Of a stretch of 64,000 nucleotides of DNA, positions 45,350 through 55,584 are shown piece after piece; position 1 is the first letter of the stretch; every line of letters begins with the position of its first letter. Under the pieces are notes generated by a model. It was not told the DNA's origin, did no database searches, and was given only the letters and a program-made list of their open reading frames with translations. Position numbers and translations under genes: made by a program. The DNA comes from Tenodera sinensis (Eukaryota > Arthropoda > Insecta > Mantodea > Mantidae), in assembly GCA_030765045.1 (NCBI GenBank), contig CM060963.1:118109735-118173734 (forward strand). The letters are read 5' to 3'.

Positions 45350-46999
45350 CTGAAACAAAACCATTTCATGAATGCTATATTCTGATCGGTGCAAAAGGGT
45401 CGTAGTTCCGAAACATAAATTTATGACCAAAAGTGCATAAGAAATGACAAACAATTTGTTCAAAGCACAAAACCTAATCTTATAAGTGTATTACTGGACA
45501 ATTATTATGGTAATTAGTATGTAAAAAAAGTAAACTGCCCCTTATTTTCCAGTTTTGCGCAATCCACATTTTATACTCTAACATGAAAACATTGATCCTT
45601 ATGCTAGGTTCTACCCAGGGTCTGTCGACTGGACTAGTCACTTCCGGTTACGTATAGCAGTTCGCAAAAATTATGAGGAGAACAATACATTTCGAGTGCT
45701 GCACATCAATTTTATAACAGGTTATTGTCAACAGAGACAGATGACTCATTTTACCAGATGTCAATGGAGGTAGAGCAAGTATCAGCGATGCCAATTATCA
45801 TTATTATAGGAGTGGTGTATTATGAAACAGTTTAATAGGAAATTCTGAATAAAACAATAAAATGAAGAAATCAAATCAAATAATAAGATGAATGACCAAA
45901 CTGAGTCAATCCCAAATATGCATACATTACAGAGCTAGTTTCGTAATTTAATGGAGTGTAAGTTGGCGATGCGACATCCCGTAACGTAATTTAAAGGTGA
46001 TTTTGATTTGAAACATGGTTAGCGTTTTGTGATATTATTAACGGCAATAAAGTGATAATAAATCTGGAAAGAATATTCTTGTATTTGTAAAACTCGCAAG
46101 ATTTTAAAGATGTGCTAGAGTGTATGAGCAGCAAGAGAAAACAAATCTGTTGTCACAAGGTTGTTGGTAAGTATGATGCATGTATTAAGTAAATGTAAAA
46201 TGCTCTCAATTAAATCATGAATTGTAATATATCTGCATTACTATTTTCAATATAGAACTGTGTTGTTATGGACTTGACTAATATTACTTTTTGCCAATCA
46301 ACTGCAGTTCAAATCTACTCTGCTTAGAATGATAACATTAAAAATAAATAGCATAATAACTTGATAGTTGGTGAACTATGAGTCAACAACAAAAGTCCAT
46401 TTGGAACCCTATTTAGGCTTTGTAATTGTTAGAAGACTGGAATTGATAGCCTTTTCTTTCCCATTTTAATATTAAATTCACTTTTGCATTCTCTGAATTT
46501 CAGAACTGTGCATATTATAAAATGAACTACTGCAGTGCTCGACATATCCAGAAGGACATCTTCTGGACTATGGTACAGATTTCCTTCATTTATCATTTGA
46601 AGTAAGATATTAATAAATTTCCCACTTTGCTGCAATAACCCAATGGCAGATTCATTGTTACATCTTTAGTAAATTATCTTTTCTCCAATTTTGTCACTGT
46701 GAGAGATTACTGCATGCAATCTGAACATTGTTGGTACAGCATTATGACATAGCCTAGGATCAGATGCTAAGATAAAGTTCTTTGTAAAATAATATTGCCG
46801 TTTTATCAAGGAAATCATTTAAATTTACAAACTTCAGTAAAGAAAGATGTGGTAAAATGTGTGGTATTCATACTTCATAAGTTGTAGCAATGTTTCAGTC
46901 TGCACTATCTTAATGTTGTTGTGATGTCACTGGTACATAGCTCATGGTGTCTTCACAAAGAAAATCATTTCTTTGAAGAACCATTGAGATGAGATTAAA
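45350..46999. other. FBXL4 intron (first part), no certain gene
   Basis: One weak gene-start candidate: ATG 46118 on the plus strand gives MSSKRKQICCHKVV and runs directly into a consensus donor, GTAAGT, at about 46161. No partner exon was found. A 68-codon minus-strand ORF at 46429-46635 is not recognised. Confidence 0.35.
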
Positions 47000-47137
47000 G
47001 CCGGTATCCTACAGTCCAACTTTTTTGACCAAACTTTTTGTATCCAATGGAACTGTACACAAAAGAAACAGTGTTGTCACACTATGATGAATTTTGGTTC
47101 CATACAAATGACAGTTCACGTAGCAAGTGTGAAAAAT

Positions 47138-47446
47138 AAACATGGCGGAAGCAAATATTAATTTAGCAATTGCTATATTAAGTATAGTTTTGGGATATAT
47201 TTCCACGAGTCTATGTAGGAAGAAAAGATGTATTAGAAGTAAAGGATGTTGGTAGATACGGTCATGAGAACAGAACACAAGCCAGGGATATTGGGACTGC
47301 TACAGAACAAATTGAGCTTAGAGGAATTGGAAAATTATGGCAATTTTCTACAAATTGGCGAAGCTTTATTTCTCAACTATTTACATCCTGCAGAAGGCAA
47401 TATTACACACCATAACACAAATATGAGACAAACTATTACAGTGTGA
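47138..47446 (+). pseudogene. PIF/Harbinger transposase N-terminal fragment
   Basis: The plus strand reads MAEANINLAIAILSIVLGYI and SLCRKKR (47138-47225). After a frame change it reads MLVDTVMRTEHKPG, then NKLSLEELENYGNFLQIGEA and NITHHNTNMRQTIT (47246-47446). The F-NFL-I motif and the ITH-NTNMR motif are typical of the N-terminal region of HARBI1/Harbinger nucleases. The DDE catalytic part is missing. A possible left end (GCCGGTATCCTACAGTCCAAC) lies at about 46999, but no matching right end was found. It is also not a host HARBI1 gene, being shifted and truncated. Confidence 0.65.
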
Positions 47447-48529
47447 AAGAGATAAGGTACAATTGTAATTGTAATTTAATCTTAGTATGCATGGACAGGA
47501 GATTTGAATTCATTTTATAGCATACAATTTGAACACACTTAACTGGATTTCTTATTATTTATGAAATTTAGCTATGTAGTGGCCACCTTAGCAATATATG
47601 TTAATGGTCATGAAAAATCGTTAATGAATCTTTCAGAAAAAGTTTAAACATTTTATTAAAATACTCATCACATTAAAAGAACCATGAGCCATACATATAA
47701 AACAGCTGACTATATGTTGCCCGTGCAGTCTGCCATATTGCTTTGTTACTGACGCTGATTTGGCTATTTTCAAGTTGTTGGATGAAAAAAATTGTATGCA
47801 ACAAAATTATATCCAACTCTCGATGTCCCACGAGGCTCTGTTGTTGTATACAACGCTTTGTTCCAAAATGTTGAACCATGGACATCTGCATAAGTAAAAA
47901 TATTGAAATAAAGAAACAAGTTTATGGTAAATAAGTGATACTACAATGTTGCTTTTACAAAATTAGAGATGTTTGGATCTGTGTTGCTGAGAATGAAGAG
48001 AAAATGTGTTAAAAGTGTCAAGATATTTTATAGTTAGTGATGGGCCAGCTAAATTTTAGTATCCTGAAAAAAAACATATGTTTTTATTCGGTTTAGCCAT
48101 TCATATAAACATGTTAACATATAATTGGACCAGTGAAAACAGTTATCTTTTCAATATTCATACAGCTGATGTTACAAGTGTATTTGGTTCTGTGTTTCAT
48201 TAAAATTATATTTGCAGCACAGGTGTAAACAGAGTTTTCATGTGGCCCAGAATTTTAGCTGCAAAAGTGTAATCAATGATCTTAGATATACTCTTACACA
48301 GTTATTAATTGCTCAATTTATTCAGAATGTTTGTCGTTGTGTTAGGTTATGTTCATTTAAATGTAAATATACTTTTTGAAATTGCACTAGGTGAAGTATA
48401 ACAGCTATTTGACAATTATTATTTATTTATGACAACAAACTTACTGTTGGTGTTTTTAAACACACAAGCCGTGTGTGTTTCTACCAGGAGAAATACGAAC
48501 TGGTTTGAGAATTTAATGCCATTCTGGCA
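47447..48529. other. FBXL4 intron, no recognised gene
   Basis: A 72-codon minus-strand ORF at 47673-47891 shows no domain that I recognise. Confidence 0.45.
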
Positions 48530-48665
48530 GTTTGTCGCAATAGCTCAGTGGTTAGAGCAGCCGCCCAGTAAGCGGAAGGTCTGTGGTTCAAATCCCAGTT
48601 GTGGCATTGAATTTTTAAGTTCCAGTTCTACCTCTCAAAGCTATTTGACAGTTTGTTTTTGGTCA
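48530..48665 (+). mobile_element. tRNA-derived SINE, fifth family
   Basis: The head has box A (AATAGCTCAGTGGTTAGAGC) and box B (GTGGTTCAAATCCCAG), followed by TGGCATTGAATTTTT and TTCTACCTCTCAAAGCT. A related copy is at 60791-60905, with the same post-box-B sequence. Confidence 0.85.
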
Positions 48666-49968
48666 AGATCATTTAATAGTTTGGTGTATAATTACAAGAA
48701 AAATTTAGTTCTTTTTTATGGATGCACTTTAACTAATATAGTTCTCAGCGTCCCATACTATATTAGGAATGACACATTGCTTAATTTTGCTCAGAGGCCT
48801 CCTTAATTAGGCTTGAGAACCTTCTTTGTGCTGCATATCTTCAACACAGGATACTTCCCTTCTGAAGGAAGCTGTGCTAGAGATTTTTATGCCTGAAAAT
48901 CCTTGCTCTCAGCCGGATTGAAACACCCAGGGCACATACACAAAATCAACAATCAGTGTGCAGGCAAGACACACCAACAATATAAAAACAAATCTGCGCA
49001 TTATCAAGCAGACTTAGAAACTAGAATTTAATATGTTTTGAACTGATCAGTTTTGTGAAAAGAATAAGATTTACTCCGACATTCCAACTCCCACAACGAA
49101 AAAGAATAGGAAAGGATATAAAATGTTTCAGTAATACTACAGAACACACACCAAGAGTAGGAAATTGTACCAAACTAACTTTTGATTATGGTGGGACTTG
49201 ATATCGTTTTGAAATGAACTATATGAAATACTGATGAATTATTTGCACTGTTTCCTGTTGTTTGTTTCAGGAGAGCATATTTGGATTTGGCAGCACCTAC
49301 CTTGGATAGTGTTATATGTATTGTGCATATTTTGCATACTGCTTGGTTGCTGACACTGTCTCATGTACTAATTTTAAACGTTTTAGTAAACTATGAATGC
49401 CATATGACACTCTCAAATTTCAGGTCTTTCTCTTAATACATTCTTTTGTAAACTTGTGCAGAAAATAATGTATATATTAAAGTATACTTGCTTTTCAAAA
49501 TCTTATTAAACATAGGCATTAACATGACTTCTTTGTTTTCATTTTGAAATAGTGCTGGTTTTTTTGTACATAGTTGTTGGTGTATGTTCACTTAGAATTT
49601 ACATGTATCTATTTAGTTTTTCATTTCTTGGTCACTAAGGTTATCTTTCAGAAGTTTGTTTTAACATTATTACTAATTTACTGTGTACAAAGAAATTGCA
49701 TTACACATAACCTTGTTCTATCCTTTCCTGTTTTCCTCTGCCACTAACTCAATGTGTAGTTATAATTGCTGTAAGCTTTGAAATTCTTGAGAGAAAGAAA
49801 ATAAAAATATATTGCATAATCTCAACAATTGGTGTGATCTGACACTCTCCATTGGGTTACTAAAGTTATGATTAATTGAAGACATAATTATTCATACATA
49901 GCAAAAAAATGCCAAGTTTAGAAGTGGCTTCCTCTTGCCGATCTTATATTCAGGAATTAATTGAACTT
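48666..49968. other. FBXL4 intron, no recognised gene
   Basis: Nothing recognisable. Confidence 0.45.
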
Positions 49969-50175
49969 CTTTCGAAGTCACATCTCGTGCACTCATGCAT
50001 TGTTTACAGCACATGTCACATATTAACGTAATATGCGTTACATCAGCTACATGGATAAGAATCGTTTACTGCATATGGCTTCCATGTAGCTTACATAATG
50101 CGTATTAGGCTAATATGTGAATATTCGAAAAGTGCTGTAAACTGCTCACGAGTGCGGGAGTTGTGACTGCGAAAG
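49969..50175. mobile_element. Foldback MITE, 207 bp
   Basis: Inverted arms of about 90 bp begin CTTTCGAAGTCAC and end GTGACTGCGAAAG. They share GTTTACAGCAC, TCACATATTA and AGCTACATGG in inverted order. The short centre lies around 50065-50088. No ORF. Confidence 0.85.
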
Positions 50176-50684
50176 AAAATCAGCCTGTGATGCTGGCGCA
50201 GAGGGGAAGGGGTGGCGTAGTGCTGCTCGGTCGATAGAGGCATACAGCATTACCCACGGAATCATTAGTTCACAAAAGCACCGGTCGAAATATCTGACAT
50301 CAGCGCCATTTATGACATCACCTTTTAACACAGAGTTGATCATCTAGTATAATCTGTGGTTCTACCCAAGTATTTAGTATGGATGTCTTTGGCTTAACAT
50401 CCAATTAAATTAGTACTAATACCAATGTTAGTGCATTGCCATTTAGTATACTTGTAATTAGAAAGCTGACATTAGCAATACTGCAGAAGTACACTGTGAC
50501 CGGGAAATACTACATTTTAAACAGAATGTTTATCTGGGTTATTAGATAGCTCAATCGAAACAAGCGCACAGTTCATTAGTAATCCGTCTGCTGTAAAGGT
50601 GGTTCTAATCCTCAAAATGTAATTTTTTACCGTGTAATATTCACAAATGACATTGGTTTAACAATTATTATATTTAAAGCTATT

Positions 50685-50892
50685 GCTTGGCAAGTCATCT
50701 CTACAGAATAGGTATCTCAGCCTCACCGATATGTGTCCTGTGTAACGATCCAGCAGAAATGAATGAAGAACACTTGAAGACCTGTGAAGCATTAAGATCA
50801 GAAGAAACTACAGTTCAAAAGTATTGGAAAGCACGAATGCTAATGGCTTCATTGCCAGATGCAAGGCACTAGAAAACAACAACAACAACAAC
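50685..50892 (+). mobile_element. 5'-truncated LINE 3' end with 15-bp TSD
   Basis: Reads SHLYRIGISASPICVLCNDP, then EEHLKTCEAL and ends MASLPDARH-stop, the terminal Cys motif of a LINE polyprotein, in one open frame (50687-50872). An (AAC)n tail follows. Perfect 15-bp direct repeats, ATATTTAAAGCTATT, lie at 50670-50684 and 50893-50907. The open frame suggests a fairly young insertion. Its last 40 bp are repeated at 38395-38434. Confidence 0.93.
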
Positions 50893-50907
50893 ATATTTAA
50901 AGCTATT

Positions 50908-52640
50908 ATTTTAATTTGTAATTGTTTTATTTTTGTTTTATGGTATTGTTGTTGGCTATTAGTATAGATCTCCTGGTATAGATGCTTAGCTACTTGTGTA
51001 TTGGCTCTTGCTTCTCCATAGATCAAAAGCATATCAACATACTCATCTGTCAAACACATTGTGAAGGACTGGTACAATATATTATGTGACAGCATACAGG
51101 TGGAGGATGAGGGGGGTTGGCATTCATAACAACACATTGCACCATGCCAGTTCGGTGGGGCAGAGTCATTATACCCACTTCATTACAAAATGCAAGCAAT
51201 CAAAAACAATTTAAATTATGTCTGAAGCCCTCAGTAACTTTAAAATTTAATAATTGTGAATATGGTTTCAAAGTCTTGATGAGCGGGAAAAAAAAAAGCT
51301 GTACAATGCTGAGACAAGAACTCATCTTCCTGGGGTTAGTGCACAGGATGTAGTCATAATTTTATTCAGCTATTTGGAGGCTTGGCTGAAAACACATTCT
51401 GAGTTCAACCATAAAACTTGTATGCCAGATGCCAGGGCCATTGCCACTTCATGACTTTTTGTGCCTAATTTAGCCTTTTAAGACAGCTTTAATCCTTTGT
51501 TGAGCATTTAATATTTCTTAAATGGCAAAGGCTATTGTGCATATGATTTGAGATGTATGAGACATAGTTTACTGCAAAATTTAAATAAACTGTTATTTAC
51601 TAACATGCGCATCTTGACTGCACTGGTCCATGGGGGAAGAGGCGTGGTTGGAGCCAACCCTGGCGCTAAGAGCAATAATCCCCATTTTCCTATTTATCTG
51701 ATGTTGTTAGTGTACTCATATGATAGGTCCATTTTACCAGAGGTATTTACTGAATTGCATTGCTGTGTATGTTGTAACAAAAGCTTTGTAAAATCAGTTG
51801 GAAACCCAGAATTTGCTCTCAGTAAATGAGTCATGTTTTAGCGAGGAGTACGTGCTGTTCCTTAAAGTGTTGTTCTTCTGAATTTTGCACATTCATCTAT
51901 CTAAGAACGTCAAGCAATATATATTAGTAAGTGCAAAAGTGGACTTAAGGTGCACATGCCTTCGTTGGGTGGCCTACCTTTCAGCCGCCCCTTATTTTTT
52001 GGACCACTTGGAATTTATTCTTTTTATAGCAAAGAAATCCTATGCTTAACAATAACAGAAGTCAGATACTTAAAAACAGGGAAATGCAAATAGATGAACA
52101 GGTCTAAAGTGCACTTGAGAGACTTCATCTTGGTAGATGTTATAACTTGCATGGTTGTTTTCAAGCTGATATGAGCATTCAAGATTTTCAGATTTAAATT
52201 AAGTAATTATTCTTAAATAGCTATTGGGAGTTATTCCAATAAGTTTAAATACTAAAAAGGAGAATTTTTGTGAGCCAATAAGGAGACTTGTAACAATGCT
52301 TTAGAGTTCAGTTATGATGGTATAATATATACAGTGGCGGCTGAAGCATGAAGACATTGATAGTGCTAGCGTAATTTGCTGACTTTCTTTTCTTTTTTTT
52401 TTTTTAAGATAATTAATCACATCCTTCAACAAGCAGGTATGGGATTAGAGAATACCTTATGGCGAATAAAATAAATCGGAATGATGCTCGGTTTAAGTTC
52501 TGTTTAGCATTATATTTTTAGAGTTGTGTTGTTTACTAACAATACCATTGGACAAACCTTTAATGCATTTAGCGTAGTGATTTACTTTTAAGCACTACGA
52601 GCGACAAAGACAGTGATTCTATTTCTCAACACATAAGTTG
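50908..52640. other. FBXL4 intron, no recognised gene
   Basis: At 52332 CAGTGGCGGCTGA resembles a hAT terminal repeat, but no partner end was found. A 93-codon ORF at 51548-51829 (+) contains CCVCCNKSF and is not recognised. Confidence 0.45.
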
Positions 52641-53380
52641 TGATACCGAAATTTAGATTTCCAATCGAATGGGCTTGATAAAGACACGTTTTAATTTAAT
52701 TGCCGGATGTGAGATTTGCGATAAGTGTTGAGTAATAACAAATGTAGATAATAGAGTAGGAAGTGTTGTAAGGTGAGCAAGATATGAGTAAATAATAGTC
52801 GTTAAATTTGTAGGATAAACACATTATTGGTTTGAAATTAACGAGTCATGACGTCATACCCTATAGTTTGAAATCAGTAAAAATTCAGGTTTGCTAACCT
52901 TAAAAGTCGCGCGATATATTTAATAAAATATAAAGTAAATATCGTTTAATCATAAAAAGGTAATTATATATTCGAAATTCAAAAAAAGAACATGTTATAA
53001 TAGAAAGGGACATTTCTAAATTGCGGGAAAAGGAAATAGCATTTTGGATACGAGGCTTTCTTGGATGACGTCATGACATTCAAAAGTGGAGAGAACGGTT
53101 TCTTAGCGTGGGTAAGAGAGAAAGCGTCACTACTCAGCCCAGACCAGTACTGCGGGTTGTGCTGTGCGGACGTGAATGCGATTCCTCTACATATACAATC
53201 GGCATAGCTTCCGAAAGTATCTAAGATGCAATAAACAATATATAAAAGGTTTTCTTGGGTAGTCTATTCTATAAAACACCTGCGCGTACCCGAGATAAAG
53301 AGATCTCATCCTGAGCTAGCCCGGAACGAACCAAATCAACGGGCGATCCAACAACGAGGACACAACGACTTTCCGCCTCA
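52641..53380 (+). repeat. 5' LTR (740 bp)
   Basis: Starts TGATACCGAA, ends TTTCCGCCTCA. It contains TATATAAAAGG (about 53236), a likely TATA box, preceded by GCAATAAACA at about 53228, an AATAAA-type poly-A signal; both lie in the last 160 bp. It drives plus-strand transcription, antisense to FBXL4. Confidence 0.96.
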
Positions 53381-53382
53381 AA

Positions 53383-53400
53383 TGGCGACCCAACGTGTGG
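53383..53400 (+). promoter_or_regulatory. Primer-binding site
   Basis: TGGCGACCCAACGTGTGG starts two bases after the LTR. TGG pairs with the CCA end of a tRNA. I do not name the tRNA. Confidence 0.7.
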
Positions 53401-53574
53401 CGTCGAGAGAATGGACCAACCCCAAGACGACCAAGCCAGCATCGAGCCAGCAGACAAGAAGGTGCCCAGCGTGTCAACATCTGTGAAACGTGTAGTGAAC
53501 AAGTTTAAGTGCAGTTAAAAAAAAAAAAAAGTGAAATATTGGTGAGTAGAAAAACACGTGTAAATAGTTTACAA

Positions 53575-55584
53575 ATGGAAGACAGTGATAGCGATTTTCT
53601 AGGTTTTGAGAGTCCGGAAATTGAGAAAAGTGTAGTTAGGATGGAAGAATATAATCAGAATGTAATTGGTAGCAGAATATGCCAAGAATTAGAAGATCAG
53701 AACGTTAGAGAAACACCTAGAGGTAGCTCAGAAATGTTTAGTACTAATTCAGAAAGGCCAGTGATTATGTCAGAAATAGAGAATATGTTTCAAAAGATAA
53801 TGAAAAAGATGAGTACAGAGTTAAGTCAAAAGATAATAGATGAAACTAGTAAAGAATTAAGAACAGTGAAAAAGATGAGTACAGAGTTAAGTCAAAAGAT
53901 AGATGAAACTAGTATAGAGTTAGGACAGAAATTAGAGAAGGGACAACAGGAATTGGGAATGCAATTGGAAAATCAGAAGAGAGCTTTCGAAACCTTTAGG
54001 GAAGAAGTTAGGGAGGAAATTAATAAAGTTAGTAGTGAAGTAAAAGAAAATAGAGAACAGGTTAAGGGAGAATTAGAGACAATAAGGCAAGAAGTAAAGA
54101 ATTCTGAAAAGAAATTAGGTCAACAAGTTAGTGAAAAATTAGAGAAAGAAAGGGAAAGAGTAACATATAAATTAGACAAACAAAGGGAAGAGGTAGTACA
54201 AAGGTTAGATAAAGACAGGGAAGAAATTAGAGAAGAGTTACAGGGGTGTAAAGTTAGAATGGAAAGATCTGATGTAGAAAGTGCAAGGCAGGCTAGAAAT
54301 TTGGAGGATGTTACAGACCAAATAAAAGGAGTAGTGACAGAAATTACTCAGGTAAAAGAGGCCTTAGAAAATTTGAAATTAAATGAAAATGCATGTAATC
54401 ACAACAATCTTAGTAATGAAGTTGCAAGAAACGAGGCAATACCAGGTGTATCAGCTGACATTTCGATGCAAAATAGGGGTAACAGTAATTCCCATTCTGA
54501 TCTCGGAAATAGCTCAGGGATAGGTGACAATTCAAATTTACATTGGCCTAACCATCTGTTAAATGAAATGACACCTCCAGTTTTTGAAAATGAAGATTCA
54601 GATAATCCTAAAGCCTTTTTAGAAGGGTTACAAGAGTACTTCACGGTGAAACGTATACCAGAGGAGTACAAGATGGTGATAGTAAGAAAATGCCTAAAGG
54701 GTAATGCTGCCAATTGGCTAGGCCTTTCTATGGGTAACAATAATGATTACAGGACCTTTAGGAACATCTTTTTAACCAGATATTGGGGAACTAGTAGGCA
54801 GGCTAATATTAGAGTTGAATTAAGCAATGGAAAGTTTAATCCTAGATCGGAGGAATCGATGGTTAACTATTTTATGAGAATAGCGAGAAAATCGAAGATG
54901 TTGGATCCTCCCTTAGATGAAAAAGATCTAATAAATATAGTTACTCCACATTTTCCGGAAACGCTTCAACACTACCTAATCATAGCCCGACCCGATAGCA
55001 TTGCAGCTATGATCGAATTATTATCAGCCTTAGAAGTCAATAAGCCAAAACATGCATTTGGAAATAAATATGAAGAAAAAGAAACTGTAAATTCTTTCGG
55101 GCAAGGGGCACAGTATTATCAGAATAGAAGTGAGATTAGGGAAAGATATAAAGGACCAGTACCAAGAATGGAATCATTCCGGTGGGAAAATCAAGGTAGA
55201 TGTAACCAGGAAGGGCATCACCAAAATAGAAATGGTAATCTAAGGGGAAGAAATATAAGGGTGAATTATATGAATACAAATAGATTTGATCGAGGTAGAC
55301 GGGGACGTTATTTTGGACATAGTAGAAATTCAAATGATGGATATTGGACAAACAGAGATAATGAGTTTAGACCGAGGTCACCAAGACAGGGAGAAAGGTA
55401 TTCTAATGGACGAAATTCCCCCGAAAATGCAGAAATGGTTGAGGCCATTAACACGGTCAAAAACATGGTAGGAAGTAACCCCGATTTAATGCAGGAAAAC
55501 AGAAGTAACAATTCGGGAAATTGTACAGGAGCCATACCTAAAAATCAGGGAAACGCCAGACCCGGTCAAACGCGCCTTCAGTGA
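53575..55584 (+). CDS. gag: Gag polyprotein of the LTR retrotransposon (669 aa)
   Basis: The structural protein that packages element RNA into cytoplasmic particles. I start at ATG 53575 (MEDSDSDFLGFES); the longer frame back to 53509 begins with GTG. Residues about 60-290 are very Glu/Lys/Gln-rich with repeats of KKMSTELSQKI and strong heptad character, a long coiled coil of unusual size for Gypsy Gag. Residues about 337-490 form the retrotransposon gag core (AFLEGLQEYFTVKRIPEE, CLKGNAANWLGL, ESMVNYFMRIARK). Residues about 560-600 are Arg/Gly/Asn-rich (DRGRRGRYFGHSR) and probably bind RNA; no CCHC zinc knuckle is visible. The stop TGA is at 55582-55584, overlapping the pol frame by 43 bases. 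A GGGAAAC heptamer in the overlap suggests pol is made by -1 frameshifting. Confidence 0.93.
   Translation: MEDSDSDFLGFESPEIEKSVVRMEEYNQNVIGSRICQELEDQNVRETPRGSSEMFSTNSERPVIMSEIENMFQKIMKKMSTELSQKIIDETSKELRTVKKMSTELSQKIDETSIELGQKLEKGQQELGMQLENQKRAFETFREEVREEINKVSSEVKENREQVKGELETIRQEVKNSEKKLGQQVSEKLEKERERVTYKLDKQREEVVQRLDKDREEIREELQGCKVRMERSDVESARQARNLEDVTDQIKGVVTEITQVKEALENLKLNENACNHNNLSNEVARNEAIPGVSADISMQNRGNSNSHSDLGNSSGIGDNSNLHWPNHLLNEMTPPVFENEDSDNPKAFLEGLQEYFTVKRIPEEYKMVIVRKCLKGNAANWLGLSMGNNNDYRTFRNIFLTRYWGTSRQANIRVELSNGKFNPRSEESMVNYFMRIARKSKMLDPPLDEKDLINIVTPHFPETLQHYLIIARPDSIAAMIELLSALEVNKPKHAFGNKYEEKETVNSFGQGAQYYQNRSEIRERYKGPVPRMESFRWENQGRCNQEGHHQNRNGNLRGRNIRVNYMNTNRFDRGRRGRYFGHSRNSNDGYWTNRDNEFRPRSPRQGERYSNGRNSPENAEMVEAINTVKNMVGSNPDLMQENRSNNSGNCTGAIPKNQGNARPGQTRLQ
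55548..55554 (+). promoter_or_regulatory. -1 ribosomal frameshift site
   Basis: G GGA AAC in the gag frame fits the X XXY YYZ slippery rule. The pol frame, relative to gag, is -1 and opens just upstream, after the TAA at 55539-55541. Five bases later ACCCGGT (55560-55566) can pair with ACTGGGT (55587-55593). The loop segment GCCTTC (55574-55579) can pair with GAAGGC (55639-55644), so a pseudoknot is possible. Confidence 0.8.

Noticed and set aside
48541..48605. Functional tRNA gene
   Set aside because: Box A and box B are present, but the flanks continue with SINE body sequence shared with 60791-60905, and I could not fold an acceptor stem.
52332..52345. hAT terminal repeat CAGTGGCGGCTGA
   Set aside because: A single end without partner, TSD or transposase; could be chance or a fragment.
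53509..53574. N-terminal extension of Gag
   Set aside because: It begins with GTG in the leader next to a poly-A run; ATG at 53575 is the better eukaryotic start.
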